From Anaeromyces robustus (taxonomy: Eukaryota > Neocallimastigomycota > Neocallimastigomycetes > Neocallimastigales > Neocallimastigaceae), in contig MCFG01000065.1 in assembly GCA_002104895.1 (NCBI GenBank), positions 1 through 55,000 on the forward strand: 55,000 nt of DNA, given 5' to 3'. The first letter of the stretch is position 1. Each line of letters opens with the position of its first letter. The translations under genes were made by a program, and so were the position numbers. Under the pieces are notes generated by a model. That model was not told the DNA's origin and made no database searches. It was given only the letters and a program-made list of their open reading frames with translations. Shown here in pieces: positions 32,640 through 46,769 of this stretch.

Positions 32640-34858
32640 TTATTATTATATTAAATTAGTACCTGAAAATAAAGTAATCATTCCTTCCATTCTTTCATTA
32701 TATCTACTTTCATTTTCCATTCCTTCACTTGTTTTTTTATAGCCTATTTCTTTTAAGCATTCTTCATCACTTTTATCCTATATTAAAAATAATAATATAT
32801 TAATATTAAATAAATTTTATATAAATATTTCTATATATTTTATTAAAATTATACCTTTGTCTTATAACCATATCGGGGTATAAGATAAATGCATTTTTTA
32901 TATAATCTTCCCATGAATATTTTAAAAAATGGTTCATGATTAGAAACTATTATATTAAATATATGTGCTAATGGGAAAGCCATTGTTTTATTAATACTGA
33001 TTTCCTTTTCGGCTTGTTTCTTATGTAATATATTAAATATAATTAAATTAATAATAAAAAACCATTTATTTATTGAAAATTTAAAACATAATAAATGTAC
33101 TATAATAATAATAAAGTATTTTTATATATATTACCATCATCGCTTTACCAAGGAAATCCATAAGCCAGTAATAAACTTCATTTGATATTTGTTTTCCTTG
33201 ATTTAATACATCATTTAATGCATTTGACTAAATATATATATAGAAACAATTCAATTAATATTTAAAAATTATTTTATATTATATGAATAAATATGTATGG
33301 ATATTAATAATATATATTTGTTAATAAATATTATATAAATGTTAATAAAATTTACAATTTCTTTAACAGAGTCTCTTGTATTAGTTATTTGTCCAACACG
33401 AGTAGTAATTTTCATCTTTAACATAAATGATTGTTTCTTCCATTCTTTATTCTCTTTTACTGCCGGTCTAATTTCATTTTTGATTTTCTATAATGAAAAT
33501 TTTATTAATATATATATATTTTTATGGAAAAAAATTTTTCAATTATATAATTTCTATAAATACTTTAATTTCATCTATATAACAATGGGCTTCATCTATT
33601 GCTTTCTGACTTCCAAATGAAGATAATGTCTTTATTGAAAATTAAAACAAAATTATATATATAATTATATAATTAATAAGATATCCATTTCTTAATGGTA
33701 AATTAAACTTTCAAAAAATACGAATAAATAATAATAAACATTTACATCATTTGCCATAGCTTTTTTTTGTTCCTCTTGTTTTTTCACTAATTCTTGCTGT
33801 TGTTTTATTTTTTCTTCTTGTTCTTTCTTCAATTTTTGTGCTTTTTCTTTTTCTAACTTTTCTTGTTCAAGTTTCTTTTGCTTTTGTAATTCTAGCTCCT
33901 TTTTTGCTTTTTCTTCCTTTAATTTTCTTTCTAGTTCTTCTTTTTTCTTTTTCTCTATTAAAGCTTCTTGTTGCTTTTTATATTTAATGCAATCTTCAAT
34001 TTCCTATTAGAATAAAAGAATTCACAATTAAAAAGTTTAATTATAATATTAATATAAACATTATGTGATTATATTAACGCTAAAAAATTATTTTAACCTT
34101 ATTCATAAGATCATTATTTTTGTTCATTTTTAATGTTTCTTTCTCTCTTATTGATTTACTATTTATTAAAGTTAATTTATTATTATTATTATTATAATTA
34201 ATATATTATAACAATTATAAATAGCATATAATAAAATATATATAAAATACAAAAAAAAAAGTTAATATTTAAATTTAGTATTACAATTCTTATCTTAAAT
34301 TATAGAGATATAAATAAATCTTTACCCCCATAATGATAATTGACTTAAATTGTTTTGAGTCTTTTCGATTTCTTTTTTAAAATCTTCACTAAATGAAGAT
34401 TTAATATTAAAATTATGATTTTCAAATTCTTTTATTTTAAAATTTGCTACTAACTATTAGTGTTAATCATATAATAATAGTAAAGTAAATTAAAATGATA
34501 TAAATAATAATTTCAATATTTTAAATATATATTAATAATATCAATTAACATTTTTATATTATAAAAATGTATGTACCCATGATTCTTTTTCTATATTATT
34601 GGATAATTTCTTCCAATTATTTGTACATTGAGATTTACGAATTTCTTTTATTATAGGATTTACAGGAGTAAATGTATAATTTGAAAAACTTTTATTTTTC
34701 ATATGCTTCGATTTCAATAAAAAATCGCGACGTTTATTTATATTTTTATGTTTAATTGTTTTAATTACTTTACGTTCATTTACATGTTTTTCATTAACTT
34801 TTTGAACTTCTACTTCACTATCTGAAGAATCATCATTAAATAATCCAATTGTTCCCAT
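31814..34858 (-). CDS. GLE1: GLE1-like mRNA export factor
   Basis: Twelve exons, in order: 34858-34577, 34453-34326, 34158-34098, 34003-33746, 33629-33564, 33487-33356, 33227-33135, 33019-32855, 32777-32663, 32475-32452, 32338-32232 and 32005-31814. They give 540 residues, close to yeast Gle1. The order is acidic N-terminus (NDDSSDSEVEV), a long Glu/Lys/Gln coiled coil (exon 4), then the conserved C-terminal domain: LKMKITTRVGQITNT, SNEVYYWLMDFLGKAM, MAFPLAHIF, LYKKCIYLIPRYGYKT, ASGWTWLARILNMPP, LKLFIEKYQKDGG. In the family this domain binds inositol hexakisphosphate and activates the DEAD-box ATPase Dbp5 at the cytoplasmic face of the nuclear pore. Exon 3 uses a GTTAAA donor, unlike most others. 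Assignment rests on the C-terminal domain. Confidence 0.9.
32566..32642. repeat. (TTTA)n repeat in a GLE1 intron
   Basis: About 18 TTTA tetramers within the intron between GLE1 exons 9 and 10. Confidence 0.9.
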
Positions 34859-34993
34859 TGTTATTATTAAATATTTTTTAACTAAAAATTAAATTGTTTA
34901 TTGAAATATACTTATTTAAATATATAAAATTTGTATAATATTTTTATTTAACTTTTATTTTTTAATTTCAATTATTTCAATAATGAATAATCC

Positions 34994-35027
<34 letters not shown>

Positions 35028-35390
35028 ATTAAAATAAAAAATAAAAAATAAAAAATATAATAATCATATATTAAAAAATTGATTACACAATGTATTGTAT
35101 TTAATTTTGTATATATTAAATTTATATAATAATTTGATATTTGAAAATTAATTATTAAAATTTAAAAATTAAAAATTTTTAAATTTGATTATATATATAA
35201 CATTTAAAAATTTAATATTCTTAATAAAACAATTTTAAAATTAGTCAAAATAGTAATAACGATACTTTCCCTTTGTATTTAATTTAATTACATTTTTATA
35301 TTATATTTTTTTATAATTTAATTTATAAATACATATATTATAAAATAAAGAGCAATTATAATTTGATATTAATGTTTAAATATTTTCAAT
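34859..35390. other. Divergent promoter region, GLE1 / ZFAND4-like gene
   Basis: This 532-bp AT-rich interval has a poly-A run of about 29 at 34994-35022, followed by AAAAAT repeats. No gene is seen. Confidence 0.6.
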
Positions 35391-38300
35391 ATGGTCAAGA
35401 AGATTGTTTCAAATAAATCAAATATTAATAATAATAAATTCAAAATAACAAAAAAACATATAAAAAGTTTAGTATTTTAACATTAAAATAATATATATAT
35501 TTATAAATGATATTTTTTAATTATAATTATGGCTTAAATTTAACAAATATTTATATTTTATATATTAATAGAAATTAATAATGATAATTCAACATTAAAA
35601 GATAAAAACAATAATTTATCTTTAAATATAAAAGAAGATAACAGTACAAAAAAAAAGAAAGAATTAAATTTAAAAAGAAAAGAAGATGGACATGAAATAG
35701 ATAATAATAAAGAGTCAAACATGAAAAAAAAAACTGATTTAAATAATAATAAGGAAAACTTAAAAGGGAAAACCAAAAAAAATACATCTATTGTAGAGCC
35801 ATCAATTGCTAATGATAAATTATCATTATTGAAAAAAAAACCCGAAACAGCTTCAAAAAGAAATTGTTTATCGGCTGCTTCTTCATCATCTTATTCAAGT
35901 ACTTCAACTAATTCTTCTAATTCTACAAGTGAATCTGTAAAAAATCTTTCTCCAACACAGCGAGCAGTTCACAGAAAATATTGTGAAACAGTAAAACTAC
36001 GAAATCAAAAAAAGCAACTGGAGCAACAGCATGATCATCAAAATAGTACGAATAATAATCTTAAATTTTTTTTTAAAGATAAAATTATTATGTTAAATAT
36101 TGGAACTTTAACTGGTAAGTATTTTCAAATAGAAGCCTTTTGGACTGATACAATAGCAGATTTAAAAGAAATAATCCAGGATAAAGAAGGAATTCTTAAA
36201 GAATCACAGATTTTAATTTATCAAGGAAAAAGTTTAATTAATGATAACTATACTTTACGTGATTACAATTTAAAAGACGGCGCAACATTAAAATTAGTAT
36301 TACAAATGTCTGGAGGTAATTATAAAAAAACTGTGATGTATTTTTTATGACTCATATACATATAATATTTCTTTTTCACTTCAATTTATATAAATGTTAA
36401 CAAAATAGCAAGATATTATATATAATATTATATATTTTAAGATTTTTTTTTATATTATAATTTTATTATAAAAAATATTTCATTTAAAAAGAATAAACTA
36501 TAAAAACTTAATAATAATTGTTTAATCATTTTTTAAATCATAAAAATTTATTATTATTTAAAATTTTATATACATCATATTAATAAAAATTTAAACTATT
36601 TATTATTTTGATTATTAAAATGATAATTATATCATTTTATTATTAAGGGCCTGGTGCGGTTGGTAATGTTAAGAAAAAAAAAGTATGTGATACTGTTATT
36701 TTACTTTTATGTAAAAAAAATAATGAATTGTTAATTTTTGAAATAAATCCAAATGATGACCCAACTCAATCTTTAATACCAAAAAAAGTATTTCAAATCG
36801 ACAATAAAAAACAAAATTCATCTTATAGTTTACCAGAAGACAATTTTAAAAACAGAATAAATGAGCTGGAAAATGATAATAAAAAAATTAATTATATGCC
36901 TCATCTTAATAATACAACATTAAATCAAACTGATGAAAATTTAAATGATAAAAATTTTAAAATGGAAGGACTAAATAATAATTTATTAAGTCCAGAAATT
37001 GTTCATGAAATTGAAAAAAGAGCAATTGCTTCGACTCTTCTAGGTTTTAATGTTACTTTAGCTGTTCAAAATTTAGATAATATTAATGATAATATAGGAA
37101 AAAATCAAAATTATAAAAATAATAGTAACAGTAACAATTCACCTGAATTAGGTACAAAAAATGACTATTTAGATGAACAAAATCATTTAATTCAAAATAG
37201 CTTATTAAACACTGATGATGAATTTAAGTCTGAAGAAATATTAATTTCTAATATTAATTCCAAAGTAATAAATTCTATTGAATCAAAAATACAAAAACAT
37301 CTATTTTCGGATAATAATAAAGAAAATGAATCTCTCTACAATGATAATTGTACGAATAATATTAATGATGATAACAAAAATGATGACAGCCGTAATGATA
37401 ATAATAATAATGATAATAATAGTAATAACGAAAATGATAAAGATAATGATTGTCTCTTTAGAAATTATATTCATCGACCTCCTTCTGATTTAGGAAGTTA
37501 TTCTAATCATTCATATGATACCAGTATACATTTTTCATCTAGACCTTCATCAGCAGAATCAGATTCAAGTTTAACCTCATTAATTCAAGAATGTACAGCT
37601 GCTGCTACTTCATTTAGAGAAACTATTAATAAAAGCCAGCAATTTTTGAATATGTATTTAAATTCTGAAGAAAATAAAAAAAATTTTGAACCTTTAGAAT
37701 ATCATCATAAAAATTTTAATTATAGTTTATCAGCAAGTAGAACCTCAACACCTAATACTAAAAAACCTTTTTCTCCTTATTTAGATATCCAAGAATTAGG
37801 TACTCTTACAATATCAAATAACCAAGCTAAATATAATTATATGCCAATTATACCTTCAACTTCTTTTAATGATGGTTTTTCCTTTGATCTTCCGATTAAT
37901 CTAAATATTAATGAAAAACCAAAACATTCAACAAGACCATCCACAGCAATTTGCATTACTCCTATTGCAAATAATGTTTCCCCATTTATGGTTGTACCAA
38001 AAACTAGACCTTCTTCAGCTATTGAAATTTCAAAATCAACTAAGCAATATCAAATGATATTATCCAATTTATGGGTTAATTCAAAATTTCATAAAAAATA
38101 TCTGGAAAAAATGAAAAAGAATGAAATCTTATATCAAAAAGACAAAAATATTATAGATGAAACAATGGATAATATTGAAAATAGCATTAATGATATATAT
38201 GATTCATTATCATCAGATGAATTACTACTTAGTTCAACAAAAAGACAAATTGATAATGAAAGTAATGAATTAGAAGATATTGAAGAAGATATACAGTATG

Positions 38301-39127
38301 ATTATCTTTCAAATGATGAAAATAAAATTAATATATTAGATGATTTAGAATTTAATTTAACTAAAAAATTGAATTATTTTTGTATCAATGATATCAATAC
38401 TTGTAATAATAATATAGCACTATTAAATAATCAATCTAATGAAACAATAACTTTATCTTCTGATAAAAATAAAAGCAAAAAAAATCACGATTATGATGAT
38501 TATTCAATAAATAATGATAAATATAAACTTAATAGTGATATTAGAGAAGAAATGGAAATACCAGAGATAATAAATACAGGAGATAATTATAATAATGCTG
38601 ATAAATTAATTAATGATAATAAATTAGTAAATAATACATTATTTATGAATAATTATTATAAGATTTCTGATTTAAATGAGAATAAGAATAAAAATATAAC
38701 AGATACTCTCGATGATAATATTAAAAAATTAAATTCAGAATATATTAATAATGATATAAATTTAAATTCAATTCAAAATAATAATAACAATAATAACAAT
38801 ATACTTTGCAATACTAATATTAACAGTATCAGTACTAATAATAATAGTAATAGCAGCAATCCTAATATAAATTATAAAAATAGTAAAGCAAATACTCTAT
38901 GTTCATCATCTTCTTCTATTTCTCAAAACGTTAATACAAAATGCCATATTTGTAATAAAAAATTAGGATTAATGTCTGGATTTAAGTGCAAATGTGGTAA
39001 TATATTCTGTTCGATTCATCGATATAGTGATAGTCATAATTGTACTTATGATTATAAACACCAAGGGAAAATTCAACTTACTAAAAATAATCCATTGTTT
39101 AAAAATGATAAATTAGTTAGAATCTAA
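35391..39127 (+). CDS. Ubiquitin-like / AN1 zinc-finger protein (ZFAND4-like)
   Basis: Three exons, 35391-35466, 35572-36315 and 36648-39127, give 1099 residues. After a basic Lys/Asn/Ser N-terminus, a ubiquitin-like domain lies at about residues 190-270 (LNIGTLTGKYFQIEAFWTD, IQDKEGILKESQILIYQGK, YTLRDYNLKDGATLKLVL) and ends in a Gly-Gly-like turn (QMSGGGPGAV). The frame then runs through a very long Asn/Asp/Ser-rich region to a C-terminal AN1 zinc finger: CHICNKKLGLMSGFKCKCG, then FCSIHRYSDSHNC. UBL plus C-terminal AN1 is the ZFAND4 (ANUBL1) arrangement. The intron 36316-36647 (GTAATT...AAG) is the only in-phase join and links the two halves, which a plain ORF scan would call separate genes. 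Intron 1 uses an unusual GTTTAG donor, so exon 1 is less certain. A role in ubiquitin-linked stress response is a family-level inference. Confidence 0.82.
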
Positions 39128-39335
39128 TCAACCTATCAGTAAAAAGAAAAAATAGAAATTCAACTATTTATATCATATTAATTTATTAATTATATTTCTA
39201 TTATGATAATATTATTATTAATTCAATTAATATAAATAATTAAATAAAATTTAATAAAAATATAAATTATTATATATTAATAAAAATATTTATCTTCAAT
39301 ATTATATATATAATATTTATTCCATTTTATTTAAT

Positions 39336-39366
<31 letters not shown>

Positions 39367-39872
39367 TCTATCTATTTATTTATTTACTTAATTATTTATC
39401 TATATATTTATTTATAATAAAAAATTGAATAATAATTATTTTTATTCATTTTTATTCACTTATTATTAACCCTATTTATTTTTATTTTTATCTTTTATTT
39501 TATTTTATTTTATTATATTATATTTTATTATATTATATATTATTATATTATATAATATTATATAATATTATATTATATTATATTATATTATATTATATTA
39601 TTTTATTTTATTTTATTTTATTTTATTTTATTTTATTTTATTTTATTTTATTTTATTTTATTTTATTTTATTTTATTTTATTTTATTTTATTTTATTTTA
39701 TTTTATTTTATTATTTTTGATTCTATTTATTAAATATTTATGTAATTTTCAATATATAAATATTTTATTTAAATTATTTATTTTTTATTAAAAAATGATG
39801 TAAAATGAGAAAAGAAGTATAGTTGTAAATGAAAATAAAAAATAATTAAAATATAGAGTAAATAAATTTATT
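39128..39872. other. Repeat-rich region between convergent genes
   Basis: (TTTA)n at about 39330-39400, (TTATA)n at 39510-39600 and (TTTTA)n at 39594-39712. No coding region is seen. Confidence 0.65.
39594..39712. repeat. (TTTTA)n microsatellite
   Basis: More than 20 consecutive TTTTA pentamers, preceded by related TTATA units. Confidence 0.95.
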
Positions 39873-41222
39873 TTATTGATTATTTAATTTTTCAAGATTT
39901 GATGATGAAGATTTAGATGAACCAGATTTTGAAACCATCTTATCTAATCCAAATAAAGATTCCATCGAATTATTATTAGAATAGTGCTTCTTAATTTCAC
40001 TACCAAATTTTTTAACATTTTGTGAAAAAACTGAAAATGTTTTCTTATTTATAGTATAAGAGCCTTTCCTTTCTGTTGGTTTTGAGTTTTTTTCTTCAGG
40101 ATAAGAATTTTTTCTATCATAGAGAGAACTCCCTGTTCCATCACTACTATTAGCAGAATTATTATACGGTACACTATTGTGTCTCTTAGAGAAATAATCT
40201 GATCCACTTTCTTTTAAAGTATTTGTCATTATTTCATTATTATTGTCAATAATACTATTGTTATCGTTACTATTATGATCATTATTTTTTGTTATATTGT
40301 CATAATCCTTCTGGCCTGGATTACATTCTATGTTATTTAATGATGAATTCATATTAAAGGAAGAATCCATATTACTATTTATATTATAATCATTATTGCT
40401 ATTGCTACTATTGCTAATATTAATATTATTACTATTTTCATTACTATTATTTTCAATATTATTATCGTTTTCGTCATTATTATTATTCTCATTATTAATG
40501 TTATTATTTTTAATATAATCATTATTACTCTCAATATTATTATTATTATTATTCTTAATATAATCATCATTATTATCAACATTATTATTATTAACGTTAT
40601 CATTCTCAATGTTATAATCATTATTCTCAACTTCATTATTATCATTAGAAATATTTATAATTTCATTATTATTTTCTAAATTTAGATCATCTTGACTTAA
40701 ATTTTCCATTGAGAGTCTTTCACTTTCATTCATATCATCAACAGTTTTACCAATAATCAGTGGTGAATTGGATAATCTTTCACTTTCGATGATATCATCA
40801 GTAGTTTTACTAATAAGTGGTGAATTAGTATATGAAAGACTACCTGAAGAATTTTCATCGTATATCGATGACCTTCGACTACCTGAATCAAATGACTGTC
40901 TTATATACTCATTAATAATTGTTTTATGCTCTAATGTAGGTTTCTTTTCTTTTATTGTAATATTATTAACTACAACTTCTAAACGATTTCCTGGTCCATC
41001 TATTCCATCTAATAATGATAATTTTTGAATATAATATTGAAAATCAATCAATAATCGATTTTTTGCATTACTACTATAAATTTCAACTGTACTCAGTTCT
41101 TTTTCTAATCGTGATGTATAACTAGTTAAAACTTCTTTCATAATATTCTTTATTATTTAATATTTTTATTATAATATATGAGAAAAATAAAAATTAATAA
41201 TCAAAATATATAAAATTATTAA

Positions 41223-41264
<42 letters not shown>

Positions 41265-44200
41265 CCTGTAAAATCTCTATTGGAATAATTTTACTAAGTA
41301 ATCTGTATAATGAAGTTAAATCTTTTACCATTAATAACATATATACATTTGGTTGAGTTGGAACTTCTGATAATTCCCAGTCCATTGCCTTTAATTTTAA
41401 AAATTAAAAATGTTATATTTTTTAATTGAATGATTTATTTTATGTTTATTTCATTTTATCCTTTTATAATAAATTAATGAAAAATTACTTACTTGAAATG
41501 ATTTACAATGAGTTTCTAATTTACCATTCATTATAGAAATTAATTTATCATAAATTTCTGCTTGATGATTATCATAATCCTATGATCAAATTAATATATA
41601 TTATAATATTTAAAAAAAAAAATTAAAAAAAAAATAACCACATAAAATAAATAAATATATATATATAAAATAAATAAATAAATATATAAATTAAATAAAT
41701 AAATAAATAACATACTCTTGAATAACGATCTAAATCATTTAATAAAATTAATTGCTTTTTCATTAATTTTGATTGTAAAAAATTTTTAATATAAGGAATA
41801 ATGGCTTTAACAGCACCTAATGATCTTGATGCAAGTGCTAAATCAATATAAAAAAACATTATTAATATGAATTTATTATTATAAAATTATAAAAAGTATA
41901 AGAAAAAAAATTTATCAATTTCAAAAATTATTAAAATTAAAAAAAATTATTAAAACTAAAATATAAATATATATACCTAAATGCTTTGCAGCTATATATT
42001 TAAGACCTCCAGAAGTTACAGCACCTCCACCAATAATAATTTGACAAACCTTTGAATTGAAGATCTATATATATATTAATATCAATAAAAATTATATTAT
42101 AATATATTATTTCATAATTTATAAATATAATTATCTTTAATATTTAATTAATATATATTATAATATAAATATAATTTACCTGAAGTAATGAATAAATAGA
42201 GTTAATTATATCAATTGTTAAAATAGGTATAACTTCAGCACAACTAATATATTCACTTAATGTATTAATAAAAGTTAAAGTACAAGCTGCAATTATATAT
42301 TTTTTCTTTTCAATATATAAGGCTCTATTAATTCCTCTTTTATTAACATTTCTATTAATTTTTTCATTTGAACTATTTTGACTTGATCCAGCAGACAAAC
42401 TTTCAAGAGTATTTATTTCAACGATTGAATTCCATTCATTATGAGTAATTTTATTTACAATATCTTGATTGTTTTCAGTAATTTCCGCAGGTACCCATTG
42501 ATCGGTTTCTATATCATTAACCATTTGTCTTATTCTTTTATTGTGGAAAACAGTAATATAAGTTTTAGCTTGAGATAATAGATTTGATTTCATTGTTAAG
42601 AAAGATCTCTTTGTTATATTTTCACATGCATTTATAAATTCTGTATTAATACTGTAAAGTCTATGGAAGTTTATAGAGGATAATTGACTATTCTTTTCAG
42701 CTCTTATCATAAGTAATTTACTACAATTACTATAATAAATATCAGCTATTTGGTTAACAAGGGTTAAGAATTCTTTCTTTATTTTATTATATTCATGAAT
42801 AGATGAATCATTATTTTTATTATTATTATCTAATATACTTCTATCTGTATTGACATACAATGAATGGTTCTGGCTATTAGGGATTACTGAAGAATTTTCT
42901 TCATTTATCATTCCAATAGAAATATTTTTTTTTTCAGCTTGTTCTATAATATCATTAATCAACAATTTTATTATAGTCGAACGTCTAAGAAGTGATAATA
43001 TATACAAATAATATTTTTCTAAAAGATTATAATATTCTTCAAAATTTAAATTTTTAATTTTGTTCAATGCCAAACTATTAAGAATTTTTTTATTTATTTA
43101 TATATTTAATGATATATAAATATTTAAATTAAATTAGATTAATAAATATAAATAAAATTATATATTTAATGATATATAAATATATAAAGTAAATTAGATT
43201 AATAAATATAAATAAAATTATATATTTAATGTCTTTAAATTTAAAAATATATTATAGTATTATTACTTTTCTTCTGTTAAACTTTCCGATTTAACTATCG
43301 CTGCAATATTTGGAGGAATTTCATACAAATATGGAAATTTCTTTAATTATAATAAAATAAAAATATACAACAAAATTAAAATATATATATCAAATATATA
43401 TATATATATTATTAGTACTTATTTTAATTAAACTAAATATATATTTTATAATTATTAAAATACCCTCTTGATAATATCTGTTAATTTTGATTGAATTTCA
43501 TTTTTAAAAGTAGCAAATGCATTTAAAAATTTATTAGTTCTTAATAATCCAAAAATTAATGGTGATAATTTTGTATATAACATTTCTTCATTGATTATTA
43601 GCTCTTTGGTATCTGGGATTATATCAATATTATCTTTTACTAATGTCTTAAATACTATTAAGGGTTTATCATCTGGATCAGACATTAAACTTGAATTACT
43701 ACTATCTTTTGTTAATTGTAAGTTGTCCATAATTTTAGTTGAATTATCAAGATTATATAGATCATCCATTAATATTTGTATAAACTCATTTTGCATCATC
43801 ATTTCAATTGCTTTAGACATTTCCATTAACTGACCATTGATATTCTTTAGTCCTTTAACACCTCTTAGATCTAATGGGAATGAATAATTACTATTAGCAT
43901 AAGTATTTGATGATAAAATAGATATAGGTGACTGTAAAGAAGATGGACTACTCGAATTAAGTTTATCAATATTAGAGACGTCATTTATATTTGGTTTGGT
44001 TGATTGATAATTATAACCTCTTAAAGCACTATTGGTTTCTTCTATTAAATCCAATGCTCCAATATAATCATTTTGACCTAATAAGATTTGAATAGTGGGT
44101 TGGGTTTGCCTAACTTCTGATAATAACCTTATTCCATTATATAAATTCTCTAAATTTACACGTTTACGTTTCATACATACTACTTCTAAACCTTTTTGAG

Positions 44201-44968
44201 TTTCACTTTTTGATACATCTTTAAGTTGAACCTTCAAATCTTGAATTTTTTCAACACAGTCATCAATTTCTTTATATAATGTTTTCAAACTTGATAATGC
44301 TGAAAAAAAAGATTCTCTCTTTTTTGAAATTTCTGACATTAAATTAACTTCGACAACATCCAAATAATTTGATAACTTTTCTTGTAAAATATTATTAGCT
44401 GTCATATCAGTAACAACATCGGATGTTATATTAATATTTTCACATACTTGGTCAAATATGAGTGGATTTTCCAAATTAAAATCTTTTTCAAAGTATATTT
44501 CTGGAATAATTGATTTTAATTGAGATGTTACTCCATTATCTACATCATTCTTACCATTTCCATTTACGTTAGATTTTTCAATTTCTAATTCCTTTTGTCT
44601 GTTTTTATTATCTGCATAAGTATCATATTCATTTGCTATTGACTTTGTATATTTTTGAAATTCAATTTTTTTCACTTTTCTTATTGAAGTTGAAGGTACA
44701 ACTGGTGAATCATAATTTATTTGTTTTTGACTATTTAATAATTTATTTGGATCATTTGGATTATTATGAATTTCTGAAATTGAATTTCTTCCAATATCAC
44801 TATTTAATTTAGATATAAAAATATATTATATATATTACATTATATATAATTTAATAATTTCATAATTTATATATATATTTATAAAATTTATATTACTGAA
44901 ATCTTATATTGAATTTACTTTATTGTCCATTCTTTTTCTTCTTCTGCAAGAGATATAAATAAATCCAT
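39873..44968 (-). CDS. VPS54: VPS54-like subunit of the GARP tethering complex
   Basis: Nine exons, in order: 44968-44919, 44799-43464, 43340-43267, 43074-42180, 42064-41977, 41837-41716, 41579-41493, 41388-41266 and 41147-39873. They give 1349 residues. Conserved Vps54 blocks include IPEIYFEKDFNLENP, LQEKLSNYLDVVEVNLMSEI, RRKRVNL-like and LLSEVRQTQPTIQ segments, IFNSKVCQIIIGGGAV, SRSLGAVKAIIPYIK, and ELSEVPTQPNVYMLL with LYRLLSKIIPIEILQ. GARP tethers endosome-derived vesicles at the trans-Golgi network. Beyond the conserved C-terminal domain the last exon adds a ~330-residue Asn/Ser-rich tail. The start is the least certain part: ATG 44968 lies in an open stretch preceded by an AG, so a further 5' exon could exist. 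Confidence 0.87.
41230..41261. repeat. Poly-T tract in last VPS54 intron
   Basis: About 32 consecutive T within intron 41265-41148 of VPS54. Confidence 0.9.
43099..43230. repeat. 60-bp tandem repeat in a VPS54 intron
   Basis: A 60-bp unit (containing TATATATTTAATGATATATA) occurs twice with a third partial copy, at an exact 60-bp period, within the intron 43266-43075. The second unit differs from the first at only a few positions. Confidence 0.9.
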
Positions 44969-45963
44969 AAATCTTTTATCTGCTATTAATATATGCTAAA
45001 TAATGTTTCAAATTTCAAATTAATAGATTTTTTTGCTTATTTTTTTTTATTATTATTATAATAAATATTATTGTTTATTATTTTATTATAATATAAATAT
45101 TATTATTATTATATGTTATTTTATTTATTTTCTTTATTTTGCTTTATTTTATTTTTATTTTTTAATTTTTAATTTTTATTTATTTTATTTTATTTTATTT
45201 TTTTATTTTTATTTTTATTTTTATTTTTATTTTTATTTTTATTTTTATTTATTTTAAAATAATTTTAATTTTAATTTCAATTTTATTTTATTTTACTTTA
45301 TTTAATTTTATTTTAATAATTTTAATTTTGATTTTATTATATTATATTATATTATTATTTTATTTTTACTTTGTTATATGTTATTTAACATAATATTCTT
45401 CTTTATTTATAAATTTATTAATGTTCAATTCTAATAATATTTATAATTTAAAGAATTAAAAAATAAAAAATAAAAAAATAAAAAAAAACTAATAATAAAT
45501 TTACTTCTATTTAAATTCAAATTTAAATTCAATGTTTTAATAAAACTAAAAATCTTGATGTCAATTTTCTTAATATTCAGGGGAAATTATTTATTTATTT
45601 ACTATTATCTACAAAATGTACACTTTTCTAATATTTATTTTTTGTGCACTTTCTTTTATTTTTATCTTTTTTTTTTTTTTTTTATTTTTTTGTTTTAAAT
45701 TTTTAATTCTTTATTTTTATTTAACTATTTTTTTATTAATAATTATTCTTATTATTATTTATCATTATAATTTTTATACTACCAAATAGTTTTAATATTT
45801 TTAATAATTTATTATTAAAAAAAATAGATAAATTAATTTAGATATTAACGTAATACATTAATTATATTATATATTATTATAATTAATATAATTATTTATT
45901 ATTATTATTATATTTTATAGTAGTATATAGAATCCTTAAAAAAATAATATATTTATTATTAAT

Positions 45964-46010
<47 letters not shown>

Positions 46011-46769
46011 ATTTATTTATTTAACTTATTTATTTATTTAATTTATTTATTTAATTATTTTAAAAAAGATATAAGAAAATATCAACATTTATTTAAAAAC
46101 TTTGTGTAACGTTCTATATCAATTCTTTTATTGATTATGAATTATTATATAAAGATATTTTTTTAATAATTAATTTTGAATTATTATATACTATTCAAAT
46201 AATTATTTTTAAATAAAAAAAAATTAGAATTTAATATTTAAATATTGGTTATTTAGGTTGAGAAAATTTAAAAAAAGAAAGAAAGAAAAGAAGAAAGAAA
46301 AAAGTAAATAATAATTTATCTAAAAACTCGGAACTTTTTATTATTAATTAACATGTAAAAATGGAAAAAAAAATTTTTTTTATTATTAATAATATTATAT
46401 CATTGTTAAATTATTTGAAAATTGATATTAAATAAGGTTTAATAAACTTTAGATGATTATGAAATATTAAAAATTCTTAAATTATATTAATCTTTTTTTA
46501 TATTTTATACTATTTCATTCTCTTTTAAAGATTGGTTTTTAAATTTCGTAATTATTAAATAAAAATAGCTTGATTTATCAAAATTTAGTATTTCATATAA
46601 TAACAAAATTAAATTTTTTCAAAAGATATGATTAAAAAGCAAATTGACAAATTAATATACTAGTATTAGTAAAGCAAAAAACAATAATCTTACAAAATAT
46701 AAAAATGCTATAAAAATATATATATATATATATTATTTTGATTTTAATAAATAATAATAAATTTTAAAA
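44969..46769. other. Divergent promoter region, VPS54 / 46.8-kb gene
   Basis: AT-rich, with (TTTTTA)n at about 45191-45254, poly-T near 45668-45683 and (TTTA)n at about 45960-46045. I looked for an additional 5' exon of VPS54 on the - strand and could not identify one. Confidence 0.55.

Noticed and set aside
33339-33620. 93-residue + strand frame
   Set aside because: It lies antisense to two GLE1 exons and an intron, and its translation is Phe/Ile-rich intron sequence at the end.
40379-41028. Frames on both strands over the VPS54 tail exon
   Set aside because: Shadows of Asn-rich codons (Ile/Met-rich in the shifted frame) within a frame that continues VPS54.
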